Assembly (NCBI RefSeq): GCF_003149675.1 | Contig: NZ_LWMS01000031.1 | Location: forward strand, 62,001 to 126,000 | Length of the DNA: 64,000 nucleotides | Source of the DNA: Methanosphaera cuniculi | GTDB taxonomy: Archaea > Methanobacteriota > Methanobacteria > Methanobacteriales > Methanobacteriaceae | Direction: 5' to 3' | Part shown: positions 17,001 to 25,533 of the stretch, in pieces | Layout: each line of letters begins with the position of its first letter | Position numbering within the stretch: the stretch's first letter is position 1 | The notes under the pieces: generated by a model | What the model was told of the DNA's origin: nothing | What the model saw: only the letters and a program-made list of their open reading frames with translations | Databases searched by the model: none | Program-made: the position numbers and the translations under genes

Positions 17001-20000
17001 AACCCATATGATGTAGAAAATCTAGTAACAATAGTAGATGGATGTTACTTCGAAAACAATGAAGAACTAGATCTTTACATACTAAACGGAGAAAACACAG
17101 TTATAAATAATGTATTTAACAAATCAACAGGATTTTTATCATCAGGAAATAAAACAACACAACTAAACATTACAAACAATACATTTGACACACCAATACC
17201 ATCAAGTATATATACAAGTCTTTCAAATAAAGATCCATACCTAATGATTATTAAATTAGAGGGAAGTCACAAGTATATTATTGACTCAAACACTGTTTTA
17301 AATATAAGAGGAACAAACTCAAAAGCATTAGAGTTAACAGCAAACAATGCAACACTAACAAATAACAAGTTTACATGTGAAATTAGTGTAATAGGATCAG
17401 ATAATATAATAAAAAATAACAATATAACAACAACAAAAAACAACTATGCAATACTACTAGGTAGTAATTCAAAAAACAATACAATCACAGAAAACTATCT
17501 TCAAGCTCTCGCATACCTTGGAAACTCAGCAGTAAATTATACATCAATCACAAATAAAGTAGAAAACAATAAACCAGATGTTCAAGAATTAAAAATAGAT
17601 GATGAAACATTCTACAAATTCTTTGATGATGATGGAAACCTACTTAAAACATACAATTCCATAGAACAAATACAAATAATTGGAGCATTAAACAATAAAA
17701 ATATAAATTTACCAAAAGAGTTAATAATAACACAAACAGGAAGTTTCACATCATACAATGTAACAATAACCACAAACTCAAAACTTCAAATAATAGGAGT
17801 TACAATTGAAAATACAAACCAACAACCAGCATTAGTAATGCAAAATGATGGTGTAGTAAACCAGGTAAACTTCAAAACAAACAATGAAAATACAATCATC
17901 CTAAAAGGTGAAAATAACATAGTAGAAAACAGCACACTACTTGCAGACATATTAGTAGGAAATGAATCAGTAAAACAAGAAAATACAAACAACATAATAA
18001 CTAAAAACACACCAACCTATAAAAACTTCGTATTATCACAAGAAAACTTCAACACATACTTCAATAACGATGGAACAATAAAACCATTAGATGTAGAAGA
18101 AATCCACCTATTAATTAATGGAACAATACAAAACAAAGACATAATCATAAACACTAATAAATCTGTAACAATATCAAACTACATAAATTCAAAACTACTA
18201 AACACAACAATAAAAACAGAAAACACACCAGAAATAATCATAAAAGGACTTGTAATTGAAAATAGTAACAATAAAACAACACTTGATCTAAACTCACAAA
18301 ATATTCTAATAAACAATAACAATATAACAACAAACAACACACAAATAAAAGTAACAAACATAACACTAATAACAATAGAAGAAAACAACCTAACATCAAA
18401 CACAACAATACTAGATGTTATAGATGCAACAAATACAACAATAAATGAAAATGATATAAAAGTACAATCAACAAACAATAAAATACCAGCAATAAAAATA
18501 GTAGGAGAACAACAAAAAACAAGCACACTAATGCAATATAACACAATAACAACAACAAGTCCAATAGAACTAGAAAATCAAAATGCATATATAAGAAGTA
18601 ATACAATAACACTAACACAAAAAGATGCAACAGCAATAAAAGCAAAAAATATATCAACATACAGACTATACTATGCTGCAACATATTCTTTTGAATATAA
18701 TGCTATCATATTAGAAAAAGAAAATTCAAATGCAATAATAATCAAAGACACACATGACTACCGAATAGAAGACAATAACATTATTTTATATAAAAATAAT
18801 TCAACAGCAATAACACTAGATAAAACAAATAACGTAAACATAACAAGTAACACAATAAGTCTAAGAGATGATAGTAATGCAATAGTACTTGAAAATGTAA
18901 AACAATCAAGATTATATGGAAATGATATATCATCAACAGCATTAAATAATAAAAATGAAGCATTTGTAATACTTAATAATGCAACAGGAGTAACAATTAA
19001 AGGAAATTCAATGAAAACATTTAATAACTACACAATATTACTAAATAGCACATCAAAAAACAACAGAATAGAAAATAACACATTATGCTCAAACCAAGAA
19101 TTAGGAGATAAAACAGTACTAAACCTAAATAAAATAGGAAACGCTGTACAATATAACACACCATCTGAAATAACATACTTCTATCTAAATGAGAAAACAT
19201 ACAAAGACTACTTTAATGAAAAAGGACAAATGACAAACAAAATCAAAGCAGGAAGTACAATACTACTAACAGGAAACCTTTACAATAAAATACTAAACAT
19301 AACAAGACCAATCACACTAATAGGTGGTGGAATCACATTCTATAATACAACACTTATAGTATCAGATGATGCAAAAAATTCAAACATAACAGGAATAAGC
19401 TTTGAAGAAAAAACACAAATAATAATAGATACAAACAACACAAACATAGAACTAGGATCAATATATAATGATGCAATAAATGACACACCACTTCTAGTAG
19501 TAAATGGAAACAATAACACTATAAAAATAACAAGTACTACATATATCACATGTAAAAATGAAAACATAAGCAACCTAGTACTAATTAAAATAACAGGAAA
19601 TCAAAACAAATTAAAAACAGCAATGTTAGGAACAACCCCTGAGTTTAATAATATCACAGCAATACAACTTAACAATGCAAACAGTAATAATATATATGTA
19701 CAAACATTATGGTTAAAGGGAAAACATACAATACCTGTAGAGCTAATAAACTCAAATAAAAATATATTTAACACAAACCAACTAGACTTCTATGGTCAAG
19801 AAGAAAATGAGGGAATAATACTAACAAATTCATCCCAAAATATAATATCAGGAAGAATAAGTGGTAATGAAAATTACACATCCTCAATGCTAAAACTACA
19901 AAATAATTCAAACTTCAACCAAATCAAAGACATAACTATAGGTGGGTCAAGCACAACCCCTATATATGTGATAAACTCACATAATAACACATTCTATAAT

Positions 20001-21074
20001 GGAGAATATAGTTATAGCTCACTAGTAGGATATGTGATAAATATCACAGAATCAGTAGGAAATAAAGTAGAGTTTAACTGTATATATAGTTTAAATCTTG
20101 AAGGAGATGATTGTGTAATACAAGAAAACACAAACGACTCAATAAATAATATAATAAACTATAATAGAGGAAAACAAGAAGGATTTACTGGACGAATAAA
20201 CATGACACTACCTAGCAGTGTTAAAGTATTTGATAATATAAAAATTAATTTAACATTAGAACATCATAATGGAACAAGCTGGAATGCACCATATGTTCTA
20301 ATAGAGTCTGGAAAAGTACAAGTTAAAATAAATAATAAGGAAGTAGGACTATTTGATGTTGAAAATAGAACTGTTCCTGAAATAACATACCAAGTACAAC
20401 CAGAAGATGGAGATAAATTAGTAGTAGAAGTAATATATGCTAATTTTGACCATGAATTATGTAACATCTACAAAAACGTAAATATTACAGTAGAAAAATT
20501 AGATACAAAAGTATTACTTCCAAACACTACAAACACCAATACCAAAACTACATTCACCTCTATGGTAGTTGATGAAAAAGGAAACATTGTATACTCTGGT
20601 AAAGTTGCATATAAATTAAATGGTAAAACAATTGGTGTTGTAAAAATACATAATGGTATTGCATCACTAACAGTTGATACAACCAAATATGCACTAAAAG
20701 ACTATAATATAACAGCAGTATATGGTGGTAATGATGTATGTAGTAAATCAACAGCACAAAGTATACTTACACTAAATAAATACAATGTAAATGTAGATGT
20801 ATCTGAAGTTAGCACTAAACGTAACTCTACTGCAGTATTTGATGTAAAACTATGTGATGATGAAGGAAACCTCATTCAAACAAGTGGTAAAGCAGTACTT
20901 AAAATTAATGGAAAAACAGTAGAAAGAATAAACATAACAAACGGTGTAACAACAATTAAATACCAAGTACCAGCAAACATGCAAAATAAGAAATATAATA
21001 TAACAGTAGTAACATCTGGAAAAACATATGATAGAACAGAGTCAAACACAACATTAAGCATAGTAAAAGCATAG
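14091..21074 (+). CDS. Very large Asn/Thr-rich adhesin-like protein (2327 aa), beta-helix and Ig-like domains
   Basis: A signal peptide (about 1-26, ending AVSA) is followed by a polar linker. A right-handed beta-helix spans roughly 110-420 with GGAI(D/Y) turns typical of polymorphic outer-membrane/adhesin repeats. Two Ig-like domains (about 510-700) follow, then a second beta-helix beginning YYVSAENGLDTNTGSQTSPF near 708. A long Asn/Thr-rich NosD-like helix reaches about 2090, and two C-terminal Ig-like domains (from about 2130) end the protein. There is no transmembrane anchor or sortase motif. It is probably a surface protein held on pseudomurein non-covalently. The first 970 residues are collinear with the protein at 59023. 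Confidence 0.9.
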   Translation: MSKNSKILFLSFTLVLLLTAVGAVSAADTNNTDNSIVSEDNSISESMIQQEKIIKDKPVKDNVVKVDAKLEDKKAGSVKTSTNTETKNIKKTIPTNKDVTDYNTLKAAWDEIQADGDENTHYTINVKNGQYDFEDELKSNITNTRYITLNGEDKTKTIFNAQNKSRHFNLDTTTLKLNINNITFIGGNSIQGGSIYSKATLVINNSDFKNNMAFSDSKSTAGGAIDNRGNNSIYNSNFINNQAIGFNGGYGGAIYNYNYSYIHNTTFINNQAIDNGDKSFNVGGVGGAIYYYPSVRTNYDLCTLSLCTFNNNSAKSTLQCRNKANGGAIYHDGVSFLNITSCDFTNNHADYYGGAIIIHSTYGKRSPNVISCFFDNNTATKRSPNIDGSFDQSANYYNDNSGVTNIPTIAVSNTGVVDKVFNQRVKQLTISCICDNDYYRGGISSLGINHTLSLESSSPLVNTKDLVFTPENNYTVVVNITNLPDKFDDINLSVAGCEVAKIVCDYSKIEDFNNITAKPGKTIQINATFKTSDDKYIPNGKVAFKLNDKTIGYANIEFGGATLNYIVPSNYAPKNYKLTIVYGGSSKFIPVRSDANLKLEKLETKTDVKTEIVNNTLKININPTDENNNTVNRGKVCVKINGKTQKTYSITGKTTYNFTIPKTWNNREVKVLVIYGENNNYKSSRIETTTKITLPTNKTAKKEEVVNNYYVSAENGLDTNTGSQTSPFKTIQKAITTVQNNKQTANIYLDGNFKGAGNTNLTVPGDLRINFIGVGNSSIDGEVNYTLKIELDSDEYYWGSSPIWRPYMNGKGNWAMNITRGNGLITVSNLTIKNCWNEGGSSISAYKTATIDNYGNLEVNNVSFIFNHGGVGAGIRNNNNATLKVVDSLFEANRKSSSTGNFGAGLYNNGIAIVINSTFQKNYARWGTVTNDKNLTIINSTIKDNIAYDGGSAYRTGSGITVNTGDADYFNPYDVENLVTIVDGCYFENNEELDLYILNGENTVINNVFNKSTGFLSSGNKTTQLNITNNTFDTPIPSSIYTSLSNKDPYLMIIKLEGSHKYIIDSNTVLNIRGTNSKALELTANNATLTNNKFTCEISVIGSDNIIKNNNITTTKNNYAILLGSNSKNNTITENYLQALAYLGNSAVNYTSITNKVENNKPDVQELKIDDETFYKFFDDDGNLLKTYNSIEQIQIIGALNNKNINLPKELIITQTGSFTSYNVTITTNSKLQIIGVTIENTNQQPALVMQNDGVVNQVNFKTNNENTIILKGENNIVENSTLLADILVGNESVKQENTNNIITKNTPTYKNFVLSQENFNTYFNNDGTIKPLDVEEIHLLINGTIQNKDIIINTNKSVTISNYINSKLLNTTIKTENTPEIIIKGLVIENSNNKTTLDLNSQNILINNNNITTNNTQIKVTNITLITIEENNLTSNTTILDVIDATNTTINENDIKVQSTNNKIPAIKIVGEQQKTSTLMQYNTITTTSPIELENQNAYIRSNTITLTQKDATAIKAKNISTYRLYYAATYSFEYNAIILEKENSNAIIIKDTHDYRIEDNNIILYKNNSTAITLDKTNNVNITSNTISLRDDSNAIVLENVKQSRLYGNDISSTALNNKNEAFVILNNATGVTIKGNSMKTFNNYTILLNSTSKNNRIENNTLCSNQELGDKTVLNLNKIGNAVQYNTPSEITYFYLNEKTYKDYFNEKGQMTNKIKAGSTILLTGNLYNKILNITRPITLIGGGITFYNTTLIVSDDAKNSNITGISFEEKTQIIIDTNNTNIELGSIYNDAINDTPLLVVNGNNNTIKITSTTYITCKNENISNLVLIKITGNQNKLKTAMLGTTPEFNNITAIQLNNANSNNIYVQTLWLKGKHTIPVELINSNKNIFNTNQLDFYGQEENEGIILTNSSQNIISGRISGNENYTSSMLKLQNNSNFNQIKDITIGGSSTTPIYVINSHNNTFYNGEYSYSSLVGYVINITESVGNKVEFNCIYSLNLEGDDCVIQENTNDSINNIINYNRGKQEGFTGRINMTLPSSVKVFDNIKINLTLEHHNGTSWNAPYVLIESGKVQVKINNKEVGLFDVENRTVPEITYQVQPEDGDKLVVEVIYANFDHELCNIYKNVNITVEKLDTKVLLPNTTNTNTKTTFTSMVVDEKGNIVYSGKVAYKLNGKTIGVVKIHNGIASLTVDTTKYALKDYNITAVYGGNDVCSKSTAQSILTLNKYNVNVDVSEVSTKRNSTAVFDVKLCDDEGNLIQTSGKAVLKINGKTVERINITNGVTTIKYQVPANMQNKKYNITVVTSGKTYDRTESNTTLSIVKA

Positions 21075-21102
21075 GAAAAAATATGAACTTTCCTATACTT
21101 AT

Positions 21103-21112
21103 CCCCCCCCCC
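21103..21112 (+). repeat. Poly-C tract (10 C) 28 bases after the adhesin stop
   Basis: Ten consecutive C residues lie in the 3' flank of the large adhesin gene. A tract here cannot switch the reading frame, but might affect termination or serve a minus-strand transcript. It is one of five G/C homopolymers of 8 or more in the window. Confidence 0.8.
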
Positions 21113-21124
21113 AATTTTATCTTT

Positions 21125-21290
21125 TTTTATTTTCTTTTTGTATTTTATCTATTTTTTGTTGCTAGTTCATCTAATGTGGTTGTTTATTTTTATTATATCA
21201 TCTTTTGTTGCATATTTTTTTGATCCACCATCTTCTTTTTTTAGTAGTTCCTTCTTTTGTATTATCTTCATTTTATATAATGAAAAAAAA
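21125..21290 (-). pseudogene. Remnant of the provirus scaffold coding region
   Basis: The minus strand encodes KYATKDDIIKINNHIR followed by further matches to the C-terminal scaffold region of 6712-7818 (SKYATKEDITKINNRLDEL). The nucleotide similarity is visible over about 130 bases, including the Glu/Lys/Thr-rich codons on both sides. The orientation is the same as in the provirus. So provirus sequence lies on both sides of the 7-kb adhesin gene. Confidence 0.7.
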
Positions 21291-21436
21291 GGGGTTGTCT
21301 TTATTCTTATGTGTAACGCTTTTAGAAAAAAAAATAGTATATTCAACAAAATTTATTTATAAGTTATAAAAGAAATATAAAAATTAAATTGCATAAGAAA
21401 TGCTGAAAAAAATATTTTCTAAGGGAGAAAAAAAAT

Positions 21437-21955
21437 ATGAACGAAGGAAAAAAATATGATAAAGAAAAATTCAAAGATTTAATACATTACATAGTTTATA
21501 AATGTAAAGATAAAGAAATAGGAAGAACAGTATTATACAAATTATTATATTTCAGTGATTTTAATTATTATGAACTATATGAAATATCAATGACAGGAAT
21601 GAAATATTATCATAAACAGAATGGACCTATACCAGATACAATAAAATTTAATGAAGCTATAGAAGAACTAAATGCTGAAGGAAGAATTCAAGAAAAAAAA
21701 ACAAAGATCATAAATTATAATAAGTATATTTATAATCCTCTAAAAGAACCAAAAACTAATTTTAACAATAAAGAGATTAATGTAATTGAAGAAAATATAT
21801 TAAAATTATCAAATATGAGTAGTAGAAAGATTAGTGCATATAGTCATGGGGATAAACCATGGAGACTTAGTGATGATCAAGAAGAAATAAATTATGAAGC
21901 AGTATTCTACCGGAACGAAAATTATTCAGTGAGGGATTATGGTGAAGAATACTGA
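21437..21955 (+). CDS. Panacea-domain (DUF4065, SocA/GepA-like) antitoxin, 172 aa
   Basis: The motif run VLYKLLYFSDFNYYEL, followed by TGMKYYHKQNGPIPDTI, is typical of the Panacea/DUF4065 domain, a widely used antitoxin domain that pairs with many unrelated toxins. The C-terminal part (about 110-172) is probably toxin-specific. The gene overlaps the next one by 17 bases, a common toxin-antitoxin layout. The start at 21437 follows a GGGAGA element. Such genes are often linked to prophages, as here. Confidence 0.75.
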   Translation: MNEGKKYDKEKFKDLIHYIVYKCKDKEIGRTVLYKLLYFSDFNYYELYEISMTGMKYYHKQNGPIPDTIKFNEAIEELNAEGRIQEKKTKIINYNKYIYNPLKEPKTNFNNKEINVIEENILKLSNMSSRKISAYSHGDKPWRLSDDQEEINYEAVFYRNENYSVRDYGEEY

Positions 21956-22328
21956 AAATTATTCATTTAGATATGATGAGCAATTTTGTAAGGAATTTAA
22001 TAAAATTATCAAAAAACGTAAATGTCCATCATTAAAAGAAGATTTTGAATTATTTAAAAAAGATATAATAGATGATTTTGATGAAGGAAAATTACCTAAA
22101 AAATATCATAGAATTGCAGGATTAGATTCTTGTGTTACTGTACCTGCATTTATTGTGAAAGATTTTCGTTGTCATGGAATTAAACGGGGAAAGAAATCAG
22201 GATTCAGAATAGTATTTTTACTACTTGATTCTGAGGTTTTTTATTTTACAGAAATTTATTATAAAGGTAATAAAGAAATTGAAGATAAAGAGAGAATTAA
22301 CAAGTTATTTAGAAACAGAAGAAAATAA
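21939..22328 (+). CDS. RelE/ParE-like toxin partner of the Panacea antitoxin, 129 aa
   Basis: A small basic protein with a RelE-like ending: KSGFRIVFLLLDSEVFYFTE and IYYKGNKEIEDKERINKL resemble the central strands and C-terminal part of RelE/HigB toxins (ribosome-dependent mRNA interferases). The N-terminal helices are longer than in minimal RelE. The ATG lies inside the antitoxin gene with GAGGG upstream. The target is not certain from sequence; assignment rests on the strand pattern and the operon with a Panacea gene. Confidence 0.65.
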   Translation: MVKNTENYSFRYDEQFCKEFNKIIKKRKCPSLKEDFELFKKDIIDDFDEGKLPKKYHRIAGLDSCVTVPAFIVKDFRCHGIKRGKKSGFRIVFLLLDSEVFYFTEIYYKGNKEIEDKERINKLFRNRRK

Positions 22329-22922
22329 ATTAGAAAAAGACTAAAAATAAATATAAAAATTATTAGGAAAAAGTTTAAATCTTTAAATATTTTTTATCTT
22401 AATTTTAGAAAACGAAATTCAAAGAATATTTTTTTTTTAGATCAGTATCAAAATCGAGATTTCGATGACATCCTAAATTGCCTGTTCCTATCTTTTTTTT
22501 GTTGTTCTCATATTTTGAATATTTTTTTTTTATGATATCTTTTTTTTTGAAATATTTATATCTTCAAGTTTTACATAATAACTACAGGTATTAGATCAGT
22601 ATAATTTAATAAGAATAAAAAGGGAGTAAATCTCAAATATTATATAAACATAATAACAATTAATGATCTTATGGAAAGAGCAAAACTATTACCAGCAGAA
22701 GGTGTTCATATTTTTCTTTGTGATGATGTATTATATAGAGAATATGCTCTTACTGATTATTCAGAAAAATTAGATGAACTTAAATTAGAAACTTCAAATT
22801 TAATTATATCTATTAAACTCTAAAAAAAAGGAGGATGAAAAATAGAATTATATAATTTTAGAAAAAAAGTAAAATACTTTAAAATAAAAAAAAGAATTTA
22901 TCTTTTTTTATTACTCTTTTTT
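22329..22922. other. AT-rich intergenic region with one possible small ORF
   Basis: Apart from the 50-codon ORF at 22671-22823, I see no gene. A small inverted repeat ATCGA-GATT-TCGAT lies near 22454, and T-rich tracts that may terminate transcription lie near 22430 and 22500-22550. Confidence 0.5.
22671..22823 (+). CDS. Possible small ORF or gene remnant, 50 aa
   Basis: It reads MERAKLLPAEGVHIFLCDDV and ends SNLIISIKL before TAA. Codon use looks coding, and the same frame remains open upstream for about 20 codons with plausible residues (YYINIITINDL) but no start codon. It may be the end of a decayed larger gene. There is no clear ribosome binding site. Confidence 0.3.
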   Translation: MERAKLLPAEGVHIFLCDDVLYREYALTDYSEKLDELKLETSNLIISIKL

Positions 22923-23537
22923 TTATAGTTCTAGTAGTTGTTCTGGTTTTTCTACTATTTTTATGGGGTACTTATCATTGTATGCTTCTGTGTTTCCTTG
23001 TCCCCATATTACTAATACTAGATCTAGGTTTGCATTTTTTGCGGTTTGTATGTCTGTGTTGCGGTCTCCTATGTAGATTATCTCGTTTTTATTGTATTGT
23101 GGGTATTTGTCTAGTATTTTTTGTATCATTTGTGGGTCTGGTTTATATAGCTGGTTTTCTTGGTATCCTATTATTTGTGTGAAGTTTATATCTGGAAATA
23201 TTTGTTGTGTTAGTGCTTCTAGTTGTTGTTGTTGTCTGTTAGAACATATGGTTAGTGTTGTGTTTTCCTGGTTTTGTAGTTTTTTTAGTGTTTGGTGTAT
23301 TTTGGGGTATGCTTTTGTGTTTTTCATGTTTTGGTTTTGGTATATGTCTGCGTATGTTTGTAGTATTTCTTCATCATGTGTCATGTTTTCTATGAATTCT
23401 TCGAAGTTTATTTCTTCTATGTTTTCATGTTTTATTGGTTGGTTGTGTTGTTTTAGTGCTTGGTTGTATGCTAGGGCTGATTGGTAAAATGTATTTGCTA
23501 ATGTTCCATCAAAGTCGAATATGTATAGTTTTCGCAT
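22923..23537 (-). CDS. HAD-superfamily hydrolase, phosphoglycolate phosphatase-like, 204 aa
   Basis: Motif I is FDFDGTL (D8 nucleophile, D10). Motif II is TICSNR, a Lys lies in the LYKPDP segment, and motif IV is YIGDRNTD. The cap is a helical C1 type. Enzymes of this family hydrolyse small phosphate esters; the substrate cannot be told. It is a paralogue of the next upstream gene, 26 bases away, suggesting a tandem duplication within one operon. Confidence 0.85.
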   Translation of the reverse strand: MRKLYIFDFDGTLANTFYQSALAYNQALKQHNQPIKHENIEEINFEEFIENMTHDEEILQTYADIYQNQNMKNTKAYPKIHQTLKKLQNQENTTLTICSNRQQQQLEALTQQIFPDINFTQIIGYQENQLYKPDPQMIQKILDKYPQYNKNEIIYIGDRNTDIQTAKNANLDLVLVIWGQGNTEAYNDKYPIKIVEKPEQLLEL

Positions 23538-23563
23538 GGTGTTTTTTCTCTCCTTCTTTTTTT

Positions 23564-24199
23564 TTATATTTTTATTTTTAGTATTTCTTCAGGTTTGTTT
23601 ATTATTTGTGTTGGGTATGGATGTTTGTAGTCTTCAGGATTTCCTTCTCCCCACGTATTTAGTATCATTTTAATTTTTGCATTTTGTGCTACTTTTATAT
23701 CGTTATCTTTATCTCCTAGGTATACTACGTTTTCACGTTTTGTTTGGGTTTTTTGTATTATTTCATTAAGTCTTGTTGGATCTGGTTTGTCTGGTATTCC
23801 TTTAATGTGTCCTGATATGTATTTGAAGTTTATTGTAGAGTAGTGTTTTTTTATACTTCTTTCTAGTTCTTTTTGGTCTTTATTTGAGCATATTGCTAGT
23901 GTTGTGTTTTCTTGGTTTTGTAGTTGTTTTAGTACTTTGATTATTCCAGAGTATGGTTTTGTGTTGGGTTTTTCGCATTTTTCATATATTTGTAGGTATG
24001 TATTATATAGTGGTGAGTCTTTTCCTCCACCATTTTCATAGAGATATTCTCGAAATTCTCTGTATATCATGTTTTTTGGGTTTTTTGTGTATGGTTTTTT
24101 GTTGTGTTTTTTCAATGCTAAATTTACACAATGTATTGAATCTACTATTGTATCTTGTAGCATTCCATCATAGTCGAAGATGTATAGTTTTTGTTTCAT
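23564..24199 (-). CDS. HAD-superfamily hydrolase, paralogue with altered motif I, 211 aa
   Basis: Motif I is FDYDGML (D9, D11), with Met in place of the common Thr; motif II is AICSNK, and motif IV YLGDKDND. The catalytic aspartates are kept, so activity is plausible. It is related to 22923-23537 over the whole length, including NQENTTLAICSNK. A C10 tract (minus strand) lies about 130 bases upstream of its start. Confidence 0.8.
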   Translation of the reverse strand: MKQKLYIFDYDGMLQDTIVDSIHCVNLALKKHNKKPYTKNPKNMIYREFREYLYENGGGKDSPLYNTYLQIYEKCEKPNTKPYSGIIKVLKQLQNQENTTLAICSNKDQKELERSIKKHYSTINFKYISGHIKGIPDKPDPTRLNEIIQKTQTKRENVVYLGDKDNDIKVAQNAKIKMILNTWGEGNPEDYKHPYPTQIINKPEEILKIKI

Positions 24200-24325
24200 T
24201 ATTTATTGTTTTTGTTTTTTAGTAATATAAAATATTAGTTATAAAAAAAAGAGAAATGTTTTTTTTTTGATTTTTTTTCTAAATATTCTTTAAAATAATA
24301 GTTATAAAAAAAAGGAGGGGATTGT

Positions 24326-24335
24326 GGGGGGGGGG
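24326..24335 (+). repeat. Poly-G tract (10 G) in intergenic region
   Basis: Ten consecutive G residues, preceded by GGAGGGG a few bases before. They lie upstream of the HAD gene at 24199 and downstream of the DUF2149 gene (both minus strand). The tract could affect expression of the HAD pair if it lies in their promoter. Confidence 0.8.
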
Positions 24336-24388
24336 TGAGTGTTAAAATTAAAGTACTTTTATGTAAAATTAAATATTACTTTTTTTTT

Positions 24389-24482
24389 GGCTTTGTAGAA
24401 ATCTCTACTTTTTTTTAAAATATAATGAATATTTTATTTTTTTATTATAAAAAAATAGAAAAGATTTTTTTTCTACAAAGCT
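24389..24482. mobile_element. MITE-like element with ends GGCTTTGTAGAA
   Basis: The left end GGCTTTGTAGAA and right end TTCTACAAAGCT form an 11-bp near-perfect inverted repeat around 70 bases of A/T-rich filler. The first eight bases equal the ends of the insertion sequence at 32869-34220 (GGCTTTGT). It may be a miniature derivative of a related element. A single similar end lies at about 31998-32011. Confidence 0.5.
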
Positions 24483-24492
24483 ATTATTTTTT

Positions 24493-24825
24493 TTATCCTT
24501 CAACCATGATTAGTTTTCCTGTATTCGGGTCTTTATATACTTTTCCCATTTCTGTATATCCTTTTCCTGAACTTTCTGTAACATTTGGCGTGTCTGCTAG
24601 TTCTTCTCCTTGATCTAGATTTGTTGCACTTTTCATTTTTTCCATCATGTTGTTTTTTTCATCTTGTGATGCATCTGAGAATATGATACTTTGCATATTC
24701 CAGCTCATCACAACAAATATTAGAAATCCTACTGCTAAAACTAGCATTGCATCTACTAGGTTTGAAGTTCCAGACATTGGATCTGCATCTGTGTTTATTG
24801 CTCGTCGTCTTTTACTTCTTACCAT
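24493..24825 (-). CDS. DUF2149 family membrane protein (ExbD-like role), 110 aa
   Basis: One transmembrane helix (about 22-42, NLVDAMLVLAVGFLIFVVMS) follows a short basic cytoplasmic tail. The rest is a polar external domain ending GKLIMVEG. The layout is that of ExbD/TolR proteins, and DUF2149 proteins accompany ExbB-like channels in methanogens. An Asp in the membrane helix (D25) would fit a proton-conducting role. It is the last gene of the cluster, starting three bases after the ExbB-like gene. Confidence 0.7.
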   Translation of the reverse strand: MVRSKRRRAINTDADPMSGTSNLVDAMLVLAVGFLIFVVMSWNMQSIIFSDASQDEKNNMMEKMKSATNLDQGEELADTPNVTESSGKGYTEMGKVYKDPNTGKLIMVEG

Positions 24826-24827
24826 TT

Positions 24828-25493
24828 TTAATATTCCTCCTGTTTTGTATGATTTAGTGTATCTAGGATTGCATCAGATAGTATGTCTAGATCTGATATA
24901 TATTTCATATACCAATTTTTTCTTATTCTTCCTTCAAAGTATGCTAGTGCTCCTGCTCCTATTCCAACTATTGTTGTGTTAAATGCTACAGTTAATGAGT
25001 TTGCTAGTGTATTTATATCTCCGGTTCCTAGTGCTGCTAGTCCTGGTCCTAGTGGTATGAGTGTTCCCATAAGTCCTAGTGTTGGTCCTATTTTTGTGAT
25101 TATATCTGTTTTTCTGAGTTTATTATCTATTTTTTCTTCTTCATTATCTATCATTTTACATGCTAGTGCTTCGCGTGTTTTTGGTGTTAGATCTTTTATA
25201 TCTGCTATTTCGTTTAGTATTTTTTTATCTGAGTCTGGTAGTTGTGTGTTTGAATTTATTGTATTTTTTATTTGTGTTGGTGTTTGTGATTGATTTATCT
25301 GATATATTAGTTTTTTAATTTCAGGTAGTGTGATTTTTTTTCGTGATCCATACTCTGCTATTAGTGATCCTAGATCTATTACGGCGAGGATGAAGATTAT
25401 AAGTAGTATTATTAGTACTGGTATTGTTAGACTTTGTGCAATTACATCTAATGCTCCGGTTAGTATACTTCCTCCAACTACATCTATTGCCAT
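24828..25493 (-). CDS. MotA/TolQ/ExbB-family proton channel protein, 221 aa
   Basis: Three to four transmembrane helices are seen: SLTIPVLIILLIIFILAVI near the start, then a cytoplasmic domain, and two helices near 130-190 with IGPTLGLMGTLIPLGPGLAAL and TTIVGIGAGALAYF, the conserved signature of this family. With its DUF2149 partner it would convert ion flow into movement. The start is set at 25493 (MAIDVV), nine bases from GGAGATG; an ATG at 25505 overlaps that site. The energised partner is probably the transport cluster upstream. Confidence 0.85.
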   Translation of the reverse strand: MAIDVVGGSILTGALDVIAQSLTIPVLIILLIIFILAVIDLGSLIAEYGSRKKITLPEIKKLIYQINQSQTPTQIKNTINSNTQLPDSDKKILNEIADIKDLTPKTREALACKMIDNEEEKIDNKLRKTDIITKIGPTLGLMGTLIPLGPGLAALGTGDINTLANSLTVAFNTTIVGIGAGALAYFEGRIRKNWYMKYISDLDILSDAILDTLNHTKQEEY

Positions 25494-25533
25494 TATATTT
25501 TTCATCTCCTGCTAAAATTTTTATTTTTTTTTA

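Larger units (their letters stand above)
21075..21436. other. Intergenic region after the adhesin, with provirus scrap
   Basis: It contains the 10-C tract at 21103-21112, T-rich termination-like sequence, a remnant of the provirus scaffold gene (21125-21290), and an A-rich leader before the Panacea gene with GGGAGAAAAAAAAT upstream of its ATG. Confidence 0.6.
24200..24492. other. Intergenic region with poly-G tract and small inverted-repeat element
   Basis: It contains the 10-G tract at 24326-24335 and a MITE-like element at 24389-24482. No gene is seen. Confidence 0.6.

Noticed and set aside
18179-18963. Minus-strand ORFs of 60-121 codons inside the large adhesin
   Set aside because: Antisense shadows of Asn/Thr repeats (ACA and AAT codons read as TGT and ATT). 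No start context was seen, and they overlap one another in different frames.
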